Below, piece after piece: positions 7,733 through 14,938 of a stretch of DNA of 64,000 nucleotides. The notes under the pieces are model-generated. The model was not told where the DNA came from. It did no database searches and saw only the letters and a list, made by a program, of their open reading frames with translations. Positions within the stretch are counted from its first letter, which is position 1, and each line of letters begins with the position of its first letter. The stretch is from DATBLE01 sp963841405. Lineage in GTDB: Bacteria; Actinomycetota; Thermoleophilia; Gaiellales; Gaiellaceae. Made by a program: the position numbers and the translations under genes. The stretch covers positions 1 to 64,000 of the forward strand of contig CAWJCM010000011.1 of NCBI GenBank assembly GCA_963841405.1, read 5' to 3'.

Positions 7733-8694
7733 CACGTGCGCGCCACCCGCACCCGTGCATCCTCCACGATCCCGGGCACGGCGACAACCTCTTCCTCGTC
7801 GTTCGCGACCACCGGCCAGCCGTCGCGCTCCGCTCTGGGCACCTTGGCGTCGACGAACACGTCCTGCAATTTCCGTCGACCGCCGACGCGGTCGCCGGGA
7901 CGGCGAGTCCTCACCGCCAAACCGGGTTCGCCGGACTCGATCGTCCAAGGGCCCCACCGCACGGGGCCGTCATCGAGCGAGACGCGATCGTATTCGCGCA
8001 CAGCCCGGATGCCTCTCCCGAGATCACGGGACTTCGAGCCTTCGTGCGAGGCGAGCAGCTCCAGCAGCGTCTCCTCCAGACCGCGGGGGAGGCGTGGACG
8101 CTCGTCTGCGAGCCGCCGGATGTTCTCCTCTGCGCCCGGGTGCAGGCGGCGGAGGAGCGGGACGATCTCGGCTCTGATCAGACCGCGAAGGGTGTCGGGG
8201 TTGGACGAGTCGGTTCGCGTCGCGAGCCGGTTCGAGGCACAGTACGCCTCCGTCTCCTCGCGCCAGACGGCCAGCAGCGGTCGGACGACGCCGTCCTCGC
8301 GGCGCGGCTTGATCCCGCGCGTCGAGCTGCTGGCCGCCAGCCGGTAGAGCACGGTCTCCACCTGGTCGGAGGCCGTGTGCCCGGTGGCGCGGAGTCCGCG
8401 GCCGGCGGTCAGGTCGTAGCGTAGGTCGCGGAGCTCGGCCTCGGTCCGCCCGGGCGACGCCTCGATCACCTCGGCATCGAACGTCGCGCGGCAGAACACG
8501 GCATCGGCCGCGGCTTCGGCTCCGCGGAGCCCGTGGTTCACGTGCACCGCCGAGACGCGGTAGCCGAGCGCGGCGAGCGCGTGCCAGAGGCAGGTCGAGT
8601 CGGGCCCGCCCGAGACCAGGCAGGTCACCTCGCCCCCGGGCTCGATCAGCTCGTACCGGCGGATGTGCTCCTCGATCCGCTCCAGGAGCTCCAC
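7732..8694 (-). CDS. tilS: tRNA(Ile)-lysidine synthetase
   Basis: TilS converts the wobble C of the CAU-anticodon tRNA-Ile to lysidine, so that AUA is read as Ile. The N-type PP-loop ATPase motif SGGPDS is at 28-33. VNHGLRG and RYDL-type family segments follow, and the C-terminal third (about 245-320) carries the RRPGDRV motif of the TilS substrate-binding region. Length is 320 residues with the chosen GTG at 8694. A longer frame reaching 8802 would run across the start of the divergent gene at 8726 and adds unrelated residues, so it is rejected. It overlaps hpt by one base. Confidence 0.93.
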   Translation of the reverse strand: MELLERIEEHIRRYELIEPGGEVTCLVSGGPDSTCLWHALAALGYRVSAVHVNHGLRGAEAAADAVFCRATFDAEVIEASPGRTEAELRDLRYDLTAGRGLRATGHTASDQVETVLYRLAASSSTRGIKPRREDGVVRPLLAVWREETEAYCASNRLATRTDSSNPDTLRGLIRAEIVPLLRRLHPGAEENIRRLADERPRLPRGLEETLLELLASHEGSKSRDLGRGIRAVREYDRVSLDDGPVRWGPWTIESGEPGLAVRTRRPGDRVGGRRKLQDVFVDAKVPRAERDGWPVVANDEEEVVAVPGIVEDARVRVART

Positions 8695-8725
8695 ACGCCC
8701 ATTGTGCCGCCGATAGGCTCGTGGC

Positions 8726-9142
8726 GTGCTCGACGAGACCACCGAGTTCGGTCGGCGCGCGACGAGGAGACTGAACGAGGAGATCATCGGCTGGCTGACC
8801 ACGGTCGCCTCCGACGGCGGCCCGCGCCCGATCCCGGTCTGGTTCCTCTGGGACGGTGATCGTTCGATCCTGCTCTACAGCAGGCCGGAGAAGCGGAAGC
8901 TCGCGAACATCGCCGCCAACCCGAAGGTCAGCCTCAACCTGGACAGTGACCGGATCGAGGCGGACATCGTCGTCTGCTGGGGCGAGATGCGCCCATCGGA
9001 CGACCCGCCGGCGAACGAGGTGCCCGAGTACGTGCGCAAGTACGCAGGCCGGATCGAGGCGCTGGGCTGGACGCCGGCGAGCTTTGCGGCCGACTTCTCG
9101 GTGGCGCTCCGGATCGAGCTCTCACGCATCCACGGCTGGTAG
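8726..9142 (+). CDS. PPOX-class F420-dependent oxidoreductase
   Basis: A 138-residue split-barrel flavin/F420-binding protein. The PVWFLWDGDRSILLYSRPE stretch (residues 38-56) and ANIAANPKVSLNLDSD that follows are typical of the probable F420-dependent PPOX family represented by Rv3369 of Mycobacterium (TIGR03667). Members reduce or oxidise unidentified small molecules with F420H2. It is divergent from tilS with a 31-base gap. TAGGCT at 8714-8719 ends six bases before the GTG start, so the message is probably leaderless. F420 dependence is inferred from family, not from a residue seen here. Confidence 0.82.
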   Translation: MLDETTEFGRRATRRLNEEIIGWLTTVASDGGPRPIPVWFLWDGDRSILLYSRPEKRKLANIAANPKVSLNLDSDRIEADIVVCWGEMRPSDDPPANEVPEYVRKYAGRIEALGWTPASFAADFSVALRIELSRIHGW

Positions 9143-9416
9143 ACGCTCGCTTTGCTCGCTTCACGGGTTGCGGCCGCGATCGGCGAACCACGCGTTCCCG
9201 TCGGGGGCCGAGACCAACCCGTAGGCCGGGCGCCCGCCGGCAGCGGAACTCCTTCATCCGCCCCGTCTTCGAGACCCGGAGCAGCTTTCCGCCGGAGGAG
9301 CTCCGAGACCCAGAGGTACCCGAACCGGCCGGGCAGGCGCCGGCGCGCCGGAGGCCGCCCCCGAGCGCGGCGAGGAGGACCGCAAAGAGTGCTGCCCCCT
9401 TGCGCGCGGAGCGACT
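9143..9416. other. gene-free 274-bp stretch with degenerate repeat sequence
   Basis: No convincing coding frame on either strand. The first 30 bases (ACGCTCGCTTTGCTCGCTTC then ACGGGT) resemble the inverted form of the motif that closes the 228-bp tandem repeat at 37.6-37.8 kb. The following GGTTCCCG-like and GGGCGCCCGCCGGC-like pieces look like a decayed copy of the same dispersed element. It separates the + strand PPOX gene from a convergent minus-strand gene pair. Confidence 0.4.
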
Positions 9417-9581
9417 CTAGCCGCGTCTCGAGCGAATCCGCACCCAGTGCGAGGCGGCCTCGACCGCGGCCCAGCGCAGCAGCCAGGCCAGCAGGAGGAG
9501 CGCGAGCAGCCGCTCCAGAAAGCCGGACTCGACGATCTTGATTCTGCGAGTCCGGCGCCCTGAGATCTGCGCGGAGCGCAT
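9417..9581 (-). CDS. small single-pass membrane protein (predicted)
   Basis: A 54-residue frame whose ATG lies two bases after the stop of the upstream acetyltransferase gene. It has a basic N-terminus (RTRRIK at 11-16), one hydrophobic helix at about 22-41 rich in Leu and Ala, and a basic C-terminus ending RIRSRRG. The tight coupling to the upstream gene and the tripartite layout support a real translated small protein. No family is recognised and the Leu-rich stretch could also be chance in GC-rich DNA. Confidence 0.4.
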   Translation of the reverse strand: MRSAQISGRRTRRIKIVESGFLERLLALLLLAWLLRWAAVEAASHWVRIRSRRG

Positions 9582-9583
9582 GA

Positions 9584-10381
9584 TCAGAAGATCAGGCTCC
9601 GGTACGAGATCGTCCGCCGCATCCCGATCCCCTCGTAGACGCGGATCGCGGGCGCGTTCTCGGGGCGGACGAACAGGCAAATCCGCGGGACGTCGTCGAG
9701 CAGCCGGCGGCAGAGGTCGCGCATGCCGCGCTGCGCGTAGCCGTTGCCGCGTGCCGCGGGGTCGACCCACACCTGCTGCAGCTGAACCGCCTCCGGGGTC
9801 CAGGCCGACGCCTCCGCCTTGAAGAGGATCGTGCCGTGCTCCAGCCAGATCCACGAGCGGCCCTCGCCGATCTGCGCCTGGGTCCGCCACCGGAAGCCGT
9901 CCGGATCCCGGTCGAGGGGGTCGATCCCGATCTCCTCCCGGTGCGCGGCGGCGCACGCAGGCACGAGCAGCTCGAGATCGGCGGGCGTCGCCTCGCGGAG
10001 GCCGGTCTCGCCGGGGACGGGCGGCCGGTCGATCAGGTAGACGGGCTGGCCGGGCCGGTCCTCGCGCGGCGCGGGCATGAACCGGCGCGCGGCCGCCCAC
10101 AGCTCGTCGACCGCCCGCTCCTCGCCGATCACCATCCGCGCCCGCCCGGATGCGGCCACGCGGCCGAAGGCCGCACAGCCCACGCCGGAAGGGACGACGT
10201 TGACGCCGACGTGGCAGAGCGCCGTCAGCGAGCCGTTCTCGCCGGTCGCGACGAAGCGGCCGAGCCCGCGGCGGGCAACGTCCTCGAGGAAGACACGCTC
10301 GACGGGGTCCTCGGCGCAGAAGGCGAGTGTCTGGCGCAGCGAAGGCTCGAACGGCCGGCTCACGTCTCTCTGCTTATACAT
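9584..10381 (-). CDS. GNAT-family N-acetyltransferase with an N-terminal DUF4081-like domain
   Basis: A 265-residue protein. The C-terminal half is a GNAT domain: VQLQQVWVDPAARGNGYAQR-type acetyl-CoA loop near residues 197-216, then the NAPAIRVYEGIGM motif near the C-terminus. The N-terminal half (about 1-110) matches the pattern of the DUF4081 domain that precedes GNAT in an actinobacterial subfamily. The acceptor substrate is unknown. The ATG at 10381 is used; a GTG six codons in (10363) is possible. It is divergent from the purine nucleoside phosphorylase gene across 24 bases, and a predicted small membrane protein follows immediately. Confidence 0.8.
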   Translation of the reverse strand: MYKQRDVSRPFEPSLRQTLAFCAEDPVERVFLEDVARRGLGRFVATGENGSLTALCHVGVNVVPSGVGCAAFGRVAASGRARMVIGEERAVDELWAAARRFMPAPREDRPGQPVYLIDRPPVPGETGLREATPADLELLVPACAAAHREEIGIDPLDRDPDGFRWRTQAQIGEGRSWIWLEHGTILFKAEASAWTPEAVQLQQVWVDPAARGNGYAQRGMRDLCRRLLDDVPRICLFVRPENAPAIRVYEGIGMRRTISYRSLIF

Positions 10382-10405
10382 CTTGGGTCTGGATAGGCTT
10401 GCGCG

Positions 10406-11113
10406 ATGCCGATCCACCTGCGAGGGAACCCGGGGGACTACGCCGAGGGGTGCCTGCTCCCCGGCGACCCGCTGCGAGCGAAGTACATCGCCGAGACGTT
10501 CTTCGACGACTCCGTCGAGGTGAACCACGAGCGCGGGATGCTCGGCTACACCGGCACCTTCCAGGGGAAGCGCGTCTCCGTCCAGTCGAGCGGGATGGGC
10601 TGCCCATCGGCCGGGATCGTGATCGAGGAGCTCGTCCAGCTGGGCGTGAAGAAGATCCTCCGCGTCGGCACCTGCGGCGGCCTCCAGCCCGACATGACCA
10701 TGGGCGACCTGATCGTCGCCGTCTCGGCGACTCCCGCCGACCGGACGCCGACGAACCTGATCGGCGGCGAGCCGCACGCGCCGACGGCCGACTGGGAGCT
10801 CGTCCACGGTGCCGTCCACCACGCGAAGGAGCTCGGCAAGCCGGTTCGAGTCGGCGGCGTGGTTTCGAGCGACGTCTTCTACAACCCCGACGGGGGGCAG
10901 TACCAGCGCTGGTCGGACCGCGGCATCCTCGCGGTCGAGATGGAGGCGGCGATGCTGTTCACGCTGGGCGCGCTGAAGAAGATCCGGGCCGGCTGCCTGC
11001 TGACGGTCAGCGACGTCGTCGTCGAGGGCGAGTTCAAGCGCATCACCGACGAGGACCTGCGCGCCGCCGTCGACCAGATGACCGAGCTCGCGCTGGCCAC
11101 GGTCACCGCCTGA
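10406..11113 (+). CDS. deoD: purine nucleoside phosphorylase (DeoD-type)
   Basis: Hexameric-type nucleoside phosphorylase releasing purine bases and (deoxy)ribose 1-phosphate. The 235-residue protein shows PGDPLRAKYIAE at 19-30 (phosphate loop), RVGTCGG at 86-92, the ribose-binding VEMEAA at 177-182 and SDVV at 202-205, whose Asp is the usual purine N7 contact in DeoD. Together with hpt 3 kb away it completes a purine salvage route. TAGGCT at 10394-10399 lies six bases before the ATG, so the transcript is probably leaderless. A palindromic repeat follows its stop. Confidence 0.92.
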   Translation: MPIHLRGNPGDYAEGCLLPGDPLRAKYIAETFFDDSVEVNHERGMLGYTGTFQGKRVSVQSSGMGCPSAGIVIEELVQLGVKKILRVGTCGGLQPDMTMGDLIVAVSATPADRTPTNLIGGEPHAPTADWELVHGAVHHAKELGKPVRVGGVVSSDVFYNPDGGQYQRWSDRGILAVEMEAAMLFTLGALKKIRAGCLLTVSDVVVEGEFKRITDEDLRAAVDQMTELALATVTA

Positions 11114-11118
11114 CGGGG

Positions 11119-11155
11119 GCCTCCCACCGGGCAAAGCCCGGCTCCGGCGGCGAAA
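11119..11155. repeat. dispersed palindromic repeat, type A (CCGGGC/GCCCGG core)
   Basis: CCGGGC at 11127-11132 and GCCCGG at 11136-11141 form a hairpin around AAA, flanked by GCCTCCC on the left and TCCGGCGGCGAAA on the right. The same core with the same flanks recurs at 34511-34527, 37465-37481, 37693-37709 and 54750-54766 in both orientations. Here it fills the gap between deoD and the lipid kinase gene and may also act as a transcriptional pause. Confidence 0.8.
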
Positions 11156-11160
11156 GCGTC

Positions 11161-12099
11161 GTGACCCGAGAGGCCAACGGAACGCAGTCACACCGGCACC
11201 ACACCGTCTTCCTCGTCAACCCCGCCTCGGCGAACGGGGTGACCGGCCGCCGATGGCCCGAGCTCGCCCACCGGGCAGAGACGCTCGGCCTTTTCGGGGA
11301 CGTCCTGTTCTCGGAACGCCCCGGGCACCTTCGCGAGCTCGCCCGGCAGGCGGCCGAGGGGAGCGCTGCCCTTGTGGTCGCCGTCGGCGGCGACGGCACC
11401 GTCAACGAGGTCGCCTCCGGCCTCGTCGGGACCGGGTGCGAGCTGGCGGTCGTGCCACGCGGAACGGGCGTCGACTTCGTTCGCACGTACGGGATCCCGG
11501 CCAACTTCGACGACGCCGTGCGGATCGCGCTCGGAGCAGCCACGCGTGAGATCGACGCCGGACGCGTGGGGTTCCGCGCCTGGTCGGGCGAGCCCGGCGA
11601 GGCCTGGTTCGTCAACGTCGCCGGCGTCGGGATGAGCGGCGCCGTCGCCAAGCGGACGAACGAGTCGTCGAAGGCGCTCGGCGGGAAGGCCTCCTACCTG
11701 TGGTCGACGCTGGCGGTCTTCGCGCGATGGCGGAACACCGAGGTCGGCGTGCAGGTCGACGGCGAGGAGCGCTCCGGCCGGATGCACGAGGTGATCGTCG
11801 CCAACGGTCGCTACCTGGCAGGCGGGATGCTGATGTGCCCCGAGGCCAGCCCCGACGACGGCCTGTTCGACGTCCTGCTGATCGGCGACGTGACGAAAGC
11901 CGACCTCGTCCGCACGTTGCCGAAGATCTACCGCGGCACGCATCTCCCCCATCCCAAGGCCGAGCTCCTGCGCGGGGCGACGGTGTCGGTCGAGTCGGAC
12001 GAGGCGCTGCCGATCCAGCTCGACGGCGAGCAGCCGGGCACGACCCCGGTGCGCTTCGAGGTCATGCCGCGGGCGCTACGCCTGCGCGTGCCCGCCTAG
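11161..12099 (+). CDS. diacylglycerol kinase-family lipid kinase
   Basis: A 312-residue cytoplasmic kinase of the DAGK catalytic family (LCB5/YegS type) that phosphorylates a lipid such as diacylglycerol; the exact lipid is not determinable. Visible motifs are NPASANG at 20-26, the ATP-binding GGDGTVNE at 76-83 and PRGTGVDF near 100. A central beta-sandwich follows with NGRYLAGGM and the SPDDGLFDVLLI block. The GTG at 11161 gives the normal length; the frame stays open upstream but only through deoD and the repeat. Its 3' end overlaps a convergent gene by 24 bases. Confidence 0.9.
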   Translation: MTREANGTQSHRHHTVFLVNPASANGVTGRRWPELAHRAETLGLFGDVLFSERPGHLRELARQAAEGSAALVVAVGGDGTVNEVASGLVGTGCELAVVPRGTGVDFVRTYGIPANFDDAVRIALGAATREIDAGRVGFRAWSGEPGEAWFVNVAGVGMSGAVAKRTNESSKALGGKASYLWSTLAVFARWRNTEVGVQVDGEERSGRMHEVIVANGRYLAGGMLMCPEASPDDGLFDVLLIGDVTKADLVRTLPKIYRGTHLPHPKAELLRGATVSVESDEALPIQLDGEQPGTTPVRFEVMPRALRLRVPA

Positions 12100-12411
12100 G
12101 ACTCGGGTGCCTTGCGGGCGGGCGATGCCGCTGGGCTTCCGCTTGGCCGCCGTTCTCGTCCGCTTCGGCGCCGGGCTGGTCCTGTCGAGCGCGTCCAGGC
12201 GCCGCTCGAGCTCGGATACCCGCCGCTCGAGCGGGTCGAGGCTGCGCATACGCTTGGTCAGCTCGTCGACCCGGGCGAAGAGCGAGTTCGCCGCCCCGAC
12301 CACCTTGTTCCCTCCGGGGAGATCGCCGATGAACTTCTGGAGCGCTTCCTCGCCGCTGTCCGCCAGCCGGTGGAGGACGTCCTTCTCCTGCTGCTTCTTC
12401 CGCTGGGCCAT
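12076..12411 (-). CDS. small coiled-coil protein of unknown function
   Basis: A 111-residue charged protein. Residues 1-60 are helical (EEALQKFIGDLPGG and LFARVDELTKRM segments). Residues 55-76 form a heptad-like coiled coil (LERRVSELERRLDALD), and the tail is basic and Ala/Arg-rich. No domain is recognised. TATTCT at 12418-12423 sits six bases before the ATG, matching the leaderless pattern of several neighbours and supporting expression. The gene ends inside the 3' end of the convergent lipid kinase. Confidence 0.65.
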   Translation of the reverse strand: MAQRKKQQEKDVLHRLADSGEEALQKFIGDLPGGNKVVGAANSLFARVDELTKRMRSLDPLERRVSELERRLDALDRTSPAPKRTRTAAKRKPSGIARPQGTRVLGGHAQA

Positions 12412-12426
12412 CGACGGAGAATAGCG

Positions 12427-13161
12427 TCAGGGGTGGATGACGACCGGCGTCCCTGCCGGGGTCAGCGCAAACAGGCGCTCGAGTGTCGGGTTCGGGACAC
12501 GGACGCAGCCGTGCGAGGCGGCCCGCCCGATCGACCAGGGCTCGTTCGTCCCGTGGATGGCGATCGGTCCGCCCTCCGCCCAGTCGGTGAGGACGTTCGA
12601 GAAGGCCGAGACGCCGAGGACGGCCGGCCCGAAGGGCCCCGTCGCGTCGGCGACCGTGATCCGCTGGTTCACGTAGAAGCGCCCGATGGGCGTCGGCGTC
12701 GCCGGTGAACCGACGCCGACCGCCGTCTTCAGGACGAGCCTGCCTCCGCGGTAGACGTGAAGCTCGCGCCTCGACAAGTCGACCGAGATGCTCGTCGTCA
12801 CCTTCTCGACGGCGACGTTCGCGGGCCGGATGTAGCCGACGACGCCGTTGGGGCGAATCGGGAGCTTCACCCGGTACCAGGAGGCCTCGCAGCGAGCGTT
12901 CAGGATTGCGCCGACGATCGAGAACGTGGTCGGGTAGCCGAGCCCGTTCAGCCTCGGGAACGTCGTCAGCACGGCCGCGCCGGGACGCCGGTAGGTCGCG
13001 GTCGCACCCTTCGCGACTGCGGCGAAGGCTGTGGTCGGCGTTCCGACCGTGCGCAGCTGGCCGGCGCGGCACTGTCCGGCGGCGGACGCGACCGGAGTCG
13101 CGGTCGTCGCGGTCGCCGCCAGGATCGCCCCGCAGAGCAGAATGGCCTGCGCTCTTCCCAT
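12427..13161 (-). CDS. L,D-transpeptidase (YkuD domain), secreted
   Basis: Cross-links peptidoglycan by 3-3 bonds, or anchors proteins to it, outside the membrane. With the ATG at 13161 the 244-residue protein has a signal peptide (about 1-27). An SH3-like domain (about 50-120) follows, then a YkuD domain (about 120-244) with IAIHG at 201-205 and the catalytic SHGCVRVPN at 216-224 (Cys219). An upstream TTG at 13179 is in frame but adds only six residues. GACAAT lies eight bases before the chosen ATG. It belongs to the cell-wall enzyme set of this window. Confidence 0.93.
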   Translation of the reverse strand: MGRAQAILLCGAILAATATTATPVASAAGQCRAGQLRTVGTPTTAFAAVAKGATATYRRPGAAVLTTFPRLNGLGYPTTFSIVGAILNARCEASWYRVKLPIRPNGVVGYIRPANVAVEKVTTSISVDLSRRELHVYRGGRLVLKTAVGVGSPATPTPIGRFYVNQRITVADATGPFGPAVLGVSAFSNVLTDWAEGGPIAIHGTNEPWSIGRAASHGCVRVPNPTLERLFALTPAGTPVVIHP

Positions 13162-13175
13162 GGGTGCGCATTGTC

Positions 13176-13952
13176 TCAAAGCTCGGCCGGGGACGAAGCC
13201 TGGAGTGCCTCGAGCGCTGCAGCGAGCGTCTCGCCTGCAGAGGCGTCGATCTTCAGGTCGGCGCGACGGTCGTAGGGCGTCGGCCCGCGGTTGACGATCG
13301 CGAGTCGCGCTCCGGCCTGCAGCGCGTCCTCCGGCAGGCCTGCGACCGGATACACCTCGAGCGAGGAGCCGACCACGAGCAGCAGTCCGGCGCGGCGCAC
13401 GAGCTCGGAAGCCGCCTCCATCGCTCCGGCCGGCAGCGGCTCGCCGAACATGACGACGTCCGGCTTGAGCACCGCGCCGCAGTCGGCGCAGGCAGGGACG
13501 GGACCCAGCTCGGCCACTCGTTCGTATTCCTCACGGTGACCACAGGACAGGCAACCGGCAGTCCGGATCGAGCCGTGCACCTCGATCACCCGCCGCGAGC
13601 CGGCCGCCTGGTGCAGCCCGTCGACGTTCTGGGTGATCACCGCCTCGACGAGACCGCGCCGCCCGAGCTCGGCCAGGGCGGCGTGGGCGGCGTTCGGCCG
13701 GGCCTCCGCGAGCACGCCCAGCCGCTTCGCGTAGAAATCCCAGACCTTCGCCGGGTCGCGCCCGAAGGCTTCGATGGTCGCGTACTCCATCGGGTCGTAC
13801 CTCGCCCAGATGCCGGTCGCCGAGCGGAAGTCCGGGATGCCGCTCTCGGTCGAGACGCCCGCGCCCGTGAGGACGACGCAGGGCTGCGCCTCGACGATCA
13901 TCCTGGCGAGATGCTCGGCGGCGATGCCTGAGTTGTACGCGAAGCTGGCCAT
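13176..13952 (-). CDS. cobB: NAD-dependent protein deacylase, sirtuin family
   Basis: Removes acyl groups from lysines using NAD+. The 258-residue protein shows GAGVSTESGIPDFR at 30-43, TQNVDGLH at 107-114, the catalytic His at 126 (VIEVHGS), four zinc cysteines at 134, 137, 155 and 158, and PDVVMFGE at 164-171. The ATG at 13952 overlaps the divergent gene by 29 bases. An internal ATG at 13901 would remove the overlap and still leave 13 residues before the NAD motif, so the start is uncertain. Acyl-CoA metabolism nearby makes acyl-lysine removal a plausible role, but that is inference. Confidence 0.93.
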   Translation of the reverse strand: MASFAYNSGIAAEHLARMIVEAQPCVVLTGAGVSTESGIPDFRSATGIWARYDPMEYATIEAFGRDPAKVWDFYAKRLGVLAEARPNAAHAALAELGRRGLVEAVITQNVDGLHQAAGSRRVIEVHGSIRTAGCLSCGHREEYERVAELGPVPACADCGAVLKPDVVMFGEPLPAGAMEAASELVRRAGLLLVVGSSLEVYPVAGLPEDALQAGARLAIVNRGPTPYDRRADLKIDASAGETLAAALEALQASSPAEL

Positions 13953-14436
13953 CGTGCTCGTCGCGCTGGTCGTCGCGGCGTCGCCCCGTGTCGGTACCGG
14001 TGACGTCACCGTCGCACTGCCTCCCGGCTGGCACGCGACGAAACCGGACCAGGGCAGGTATCTCCAGCCGCGCACCCGCATCGTCGTCTCGTCGGGACGG
14101 ATCCACTCCGACCTGACGAGCGTCTGCCAGACCCAGATCGAGTCGTACACGTTCCCGGCGACCGCGGTCGCGATCGTGGTGGTGGAGTGGACGCAGCCGC
14201 TCGGCGGGATGAAGATCGGCCACGGCCCGCCGCGACCGCGGCACTTCACCGCGGCGAACCTGCGGATCCACCGGCCGCCGGTCATCGAGTGCTTCCGCGG
14301 CGCGGGCGGCTCGGTCGAGTGGGCCGAGCGCGGCCATTCGTTCATGGCCACGGTGCTCGTCGGCCGCGAGGCTCCACCGCGCCTCGTCGCGGAGGCCCGC
14401 GACGTCCTCGACACGCTCCGCGTCGCCCGGCACTAG
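13924..14436 (+). CDS. predicted secreted protein of unknown function
   Basis: A 170-residue protein from the ATG at 13924. It has a hydrophobic leader (residues 6-20, LAIVLVALVVAA) that looks like a signal peptide or membrane anchor, then a beta-rich domain starting VTVALPPGWHA, with two cysteines (near 68 and 123) that could pair outside the cell. No family is recognised. Its start region overlaps the start of the divergent sirtuin gene, so one of the two starts may need revision. A longer reading upstream to 13774 would lie wholly inside the sirtuin gene and is not used. Confidence 0.6.
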   Translation: MPELYAKLAIVLVALVVAASPRVGTGDVTVALPPGWHATKPDQGRYLQPRTRIVVSSGRIHSDLTSVCQTQIESYTFPATAVAIVVVEWTQPLGGMKIGHGPPRPRHFTAANLRIHRPPVIECFRGAGGSVEWAERGHSFMATVLVGREAPPRLVAEARDVLDTLRVARH

Positions 14437-14453
14437 CACCGCCGTCCAACCTT

Positions 14454-14523
14454 GTAACATTGTGTTACTAGACTCCGACGTCGCGCAACCAGGCCGCGTC
14501 GGCAGCTTGTACCACTGTGGTAC
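14454..14523. promoter_or_regulatory. two operator-like dyads upstream of a thioesterase gene
   Basis: GTAACA-TTG-TGTTAC at 14454-14468 and GTACCA-CTG-TGGTAC at 14509-14523 are perfect 6-3-6 inverted repeats of related sequence, each preceded by TT, with centres 55 bases apart. They are AT-rich against the local background and lack a U-run, so they look like protein binding sites rather than terminators. The second ends four bases before the ATG at 14528, covering the position of the ribosome binding site. Confidence 0.7.
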
Positions 14524-14527
14524 TTGA

Positions 14528-14938
14528 ATGGACGGCTACCGCTTCTCCGCCGAGATCACCGTGCGCTTCGCCGAGACCGACGCGCAGGGGATCGCCCACA
14601 ACGCCTCCTATCTCGTCTGGTACGAGGTGGCCCGCATCGCGTACCTCGCACGGTTCCGGGACGGATACCGGACGATCCAGGAGGAGGGCTACGAGGCGCT
14701 GACGATCGAGTCGCACGTCCGGTACCTGAAGCCGGTCTTCTTCGACGACCGGGTCGCCGTCAACGCGCGCGTCGTCGACGTGCGCGGGGCGCGCTTCCGG
14801 TACGAGTACGTGCTGACGCGCGGCGACGAGGTGGTGGCGGACGGCTGGACGCAGCACGCCGTGGTCGACCGCGAATCCCTGCGGCCCACGCGGTTTCCCG
14901 GCTGGCTCGCCGAGGCGGTCGCCGCGGCCGAGAGCTAG
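14528..14938 (+). CDS. acyl-CoA thioesterase, 4HBT hot-dog fold
   Basis: A 136-residue hot-dog thioesterase of the YbgC/FadM/4-hydroxybenzoyl-CoA thioesterase type. The signature RFAETDAQGIAHNASYLVW at residues 13-31 carries the conserved Asp at 18 and the Asn/Tyr pair. TIESHVRYLKPVFFDD and the following strands complete the fold. It would hydrolyse an acyl-CoA in the cytoplasm, which fits the acyl-CoA dehydrogenase and hydratase genes just downstream on the other strand. Two matched operator-like dyads precede it, so expression is probably controlled by a dimeric repressor or activator not identified here. The 3' end overlaps the convergent VanW gene by four bases. Confidence 0.9.
   Translation: MDGYRFSAEITVRFAETDAQGIAHNASYLVWYEVARIAYLARFRDGYRTIQEEGYEALTIESHVRYLKPVFFDDRVAVNARVVDVRGARFRYEYVLTRGDEVVADGWTQHAVVDRESLRPTRFPGWLAEAVAAAES

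Noticed and set aside
7175..7957. An Arg-rich N-terminal extension of hypoxanthine phosphoribosyltransferase
   Set aside because: The extra 75 codons lie inside tilS and have no family match; the ATG at 7732 gives the standard length.
9143..9416. A + strand open frame through the gap after the PPOX gene
   Set aside because: The product is an Arg/Pro/Ser-rich string with no ribosome binding site or similarity, and the DNA resembles decayed repeats.
10327..12099. A 590-residue fusion of a nucleoside phosphorylase region with the lipid kinase
   Set aside because: The first part is a shadow frame of deoD plus a palindromic repeat; the kinase starts at the GTG at 11161.
14454..14523. Terminators after the secreted-protein gene
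   Set aside because: The dyads are short, not GC-rich, and lack U-runs; their similarity to each other and position before a start codon favour operators.
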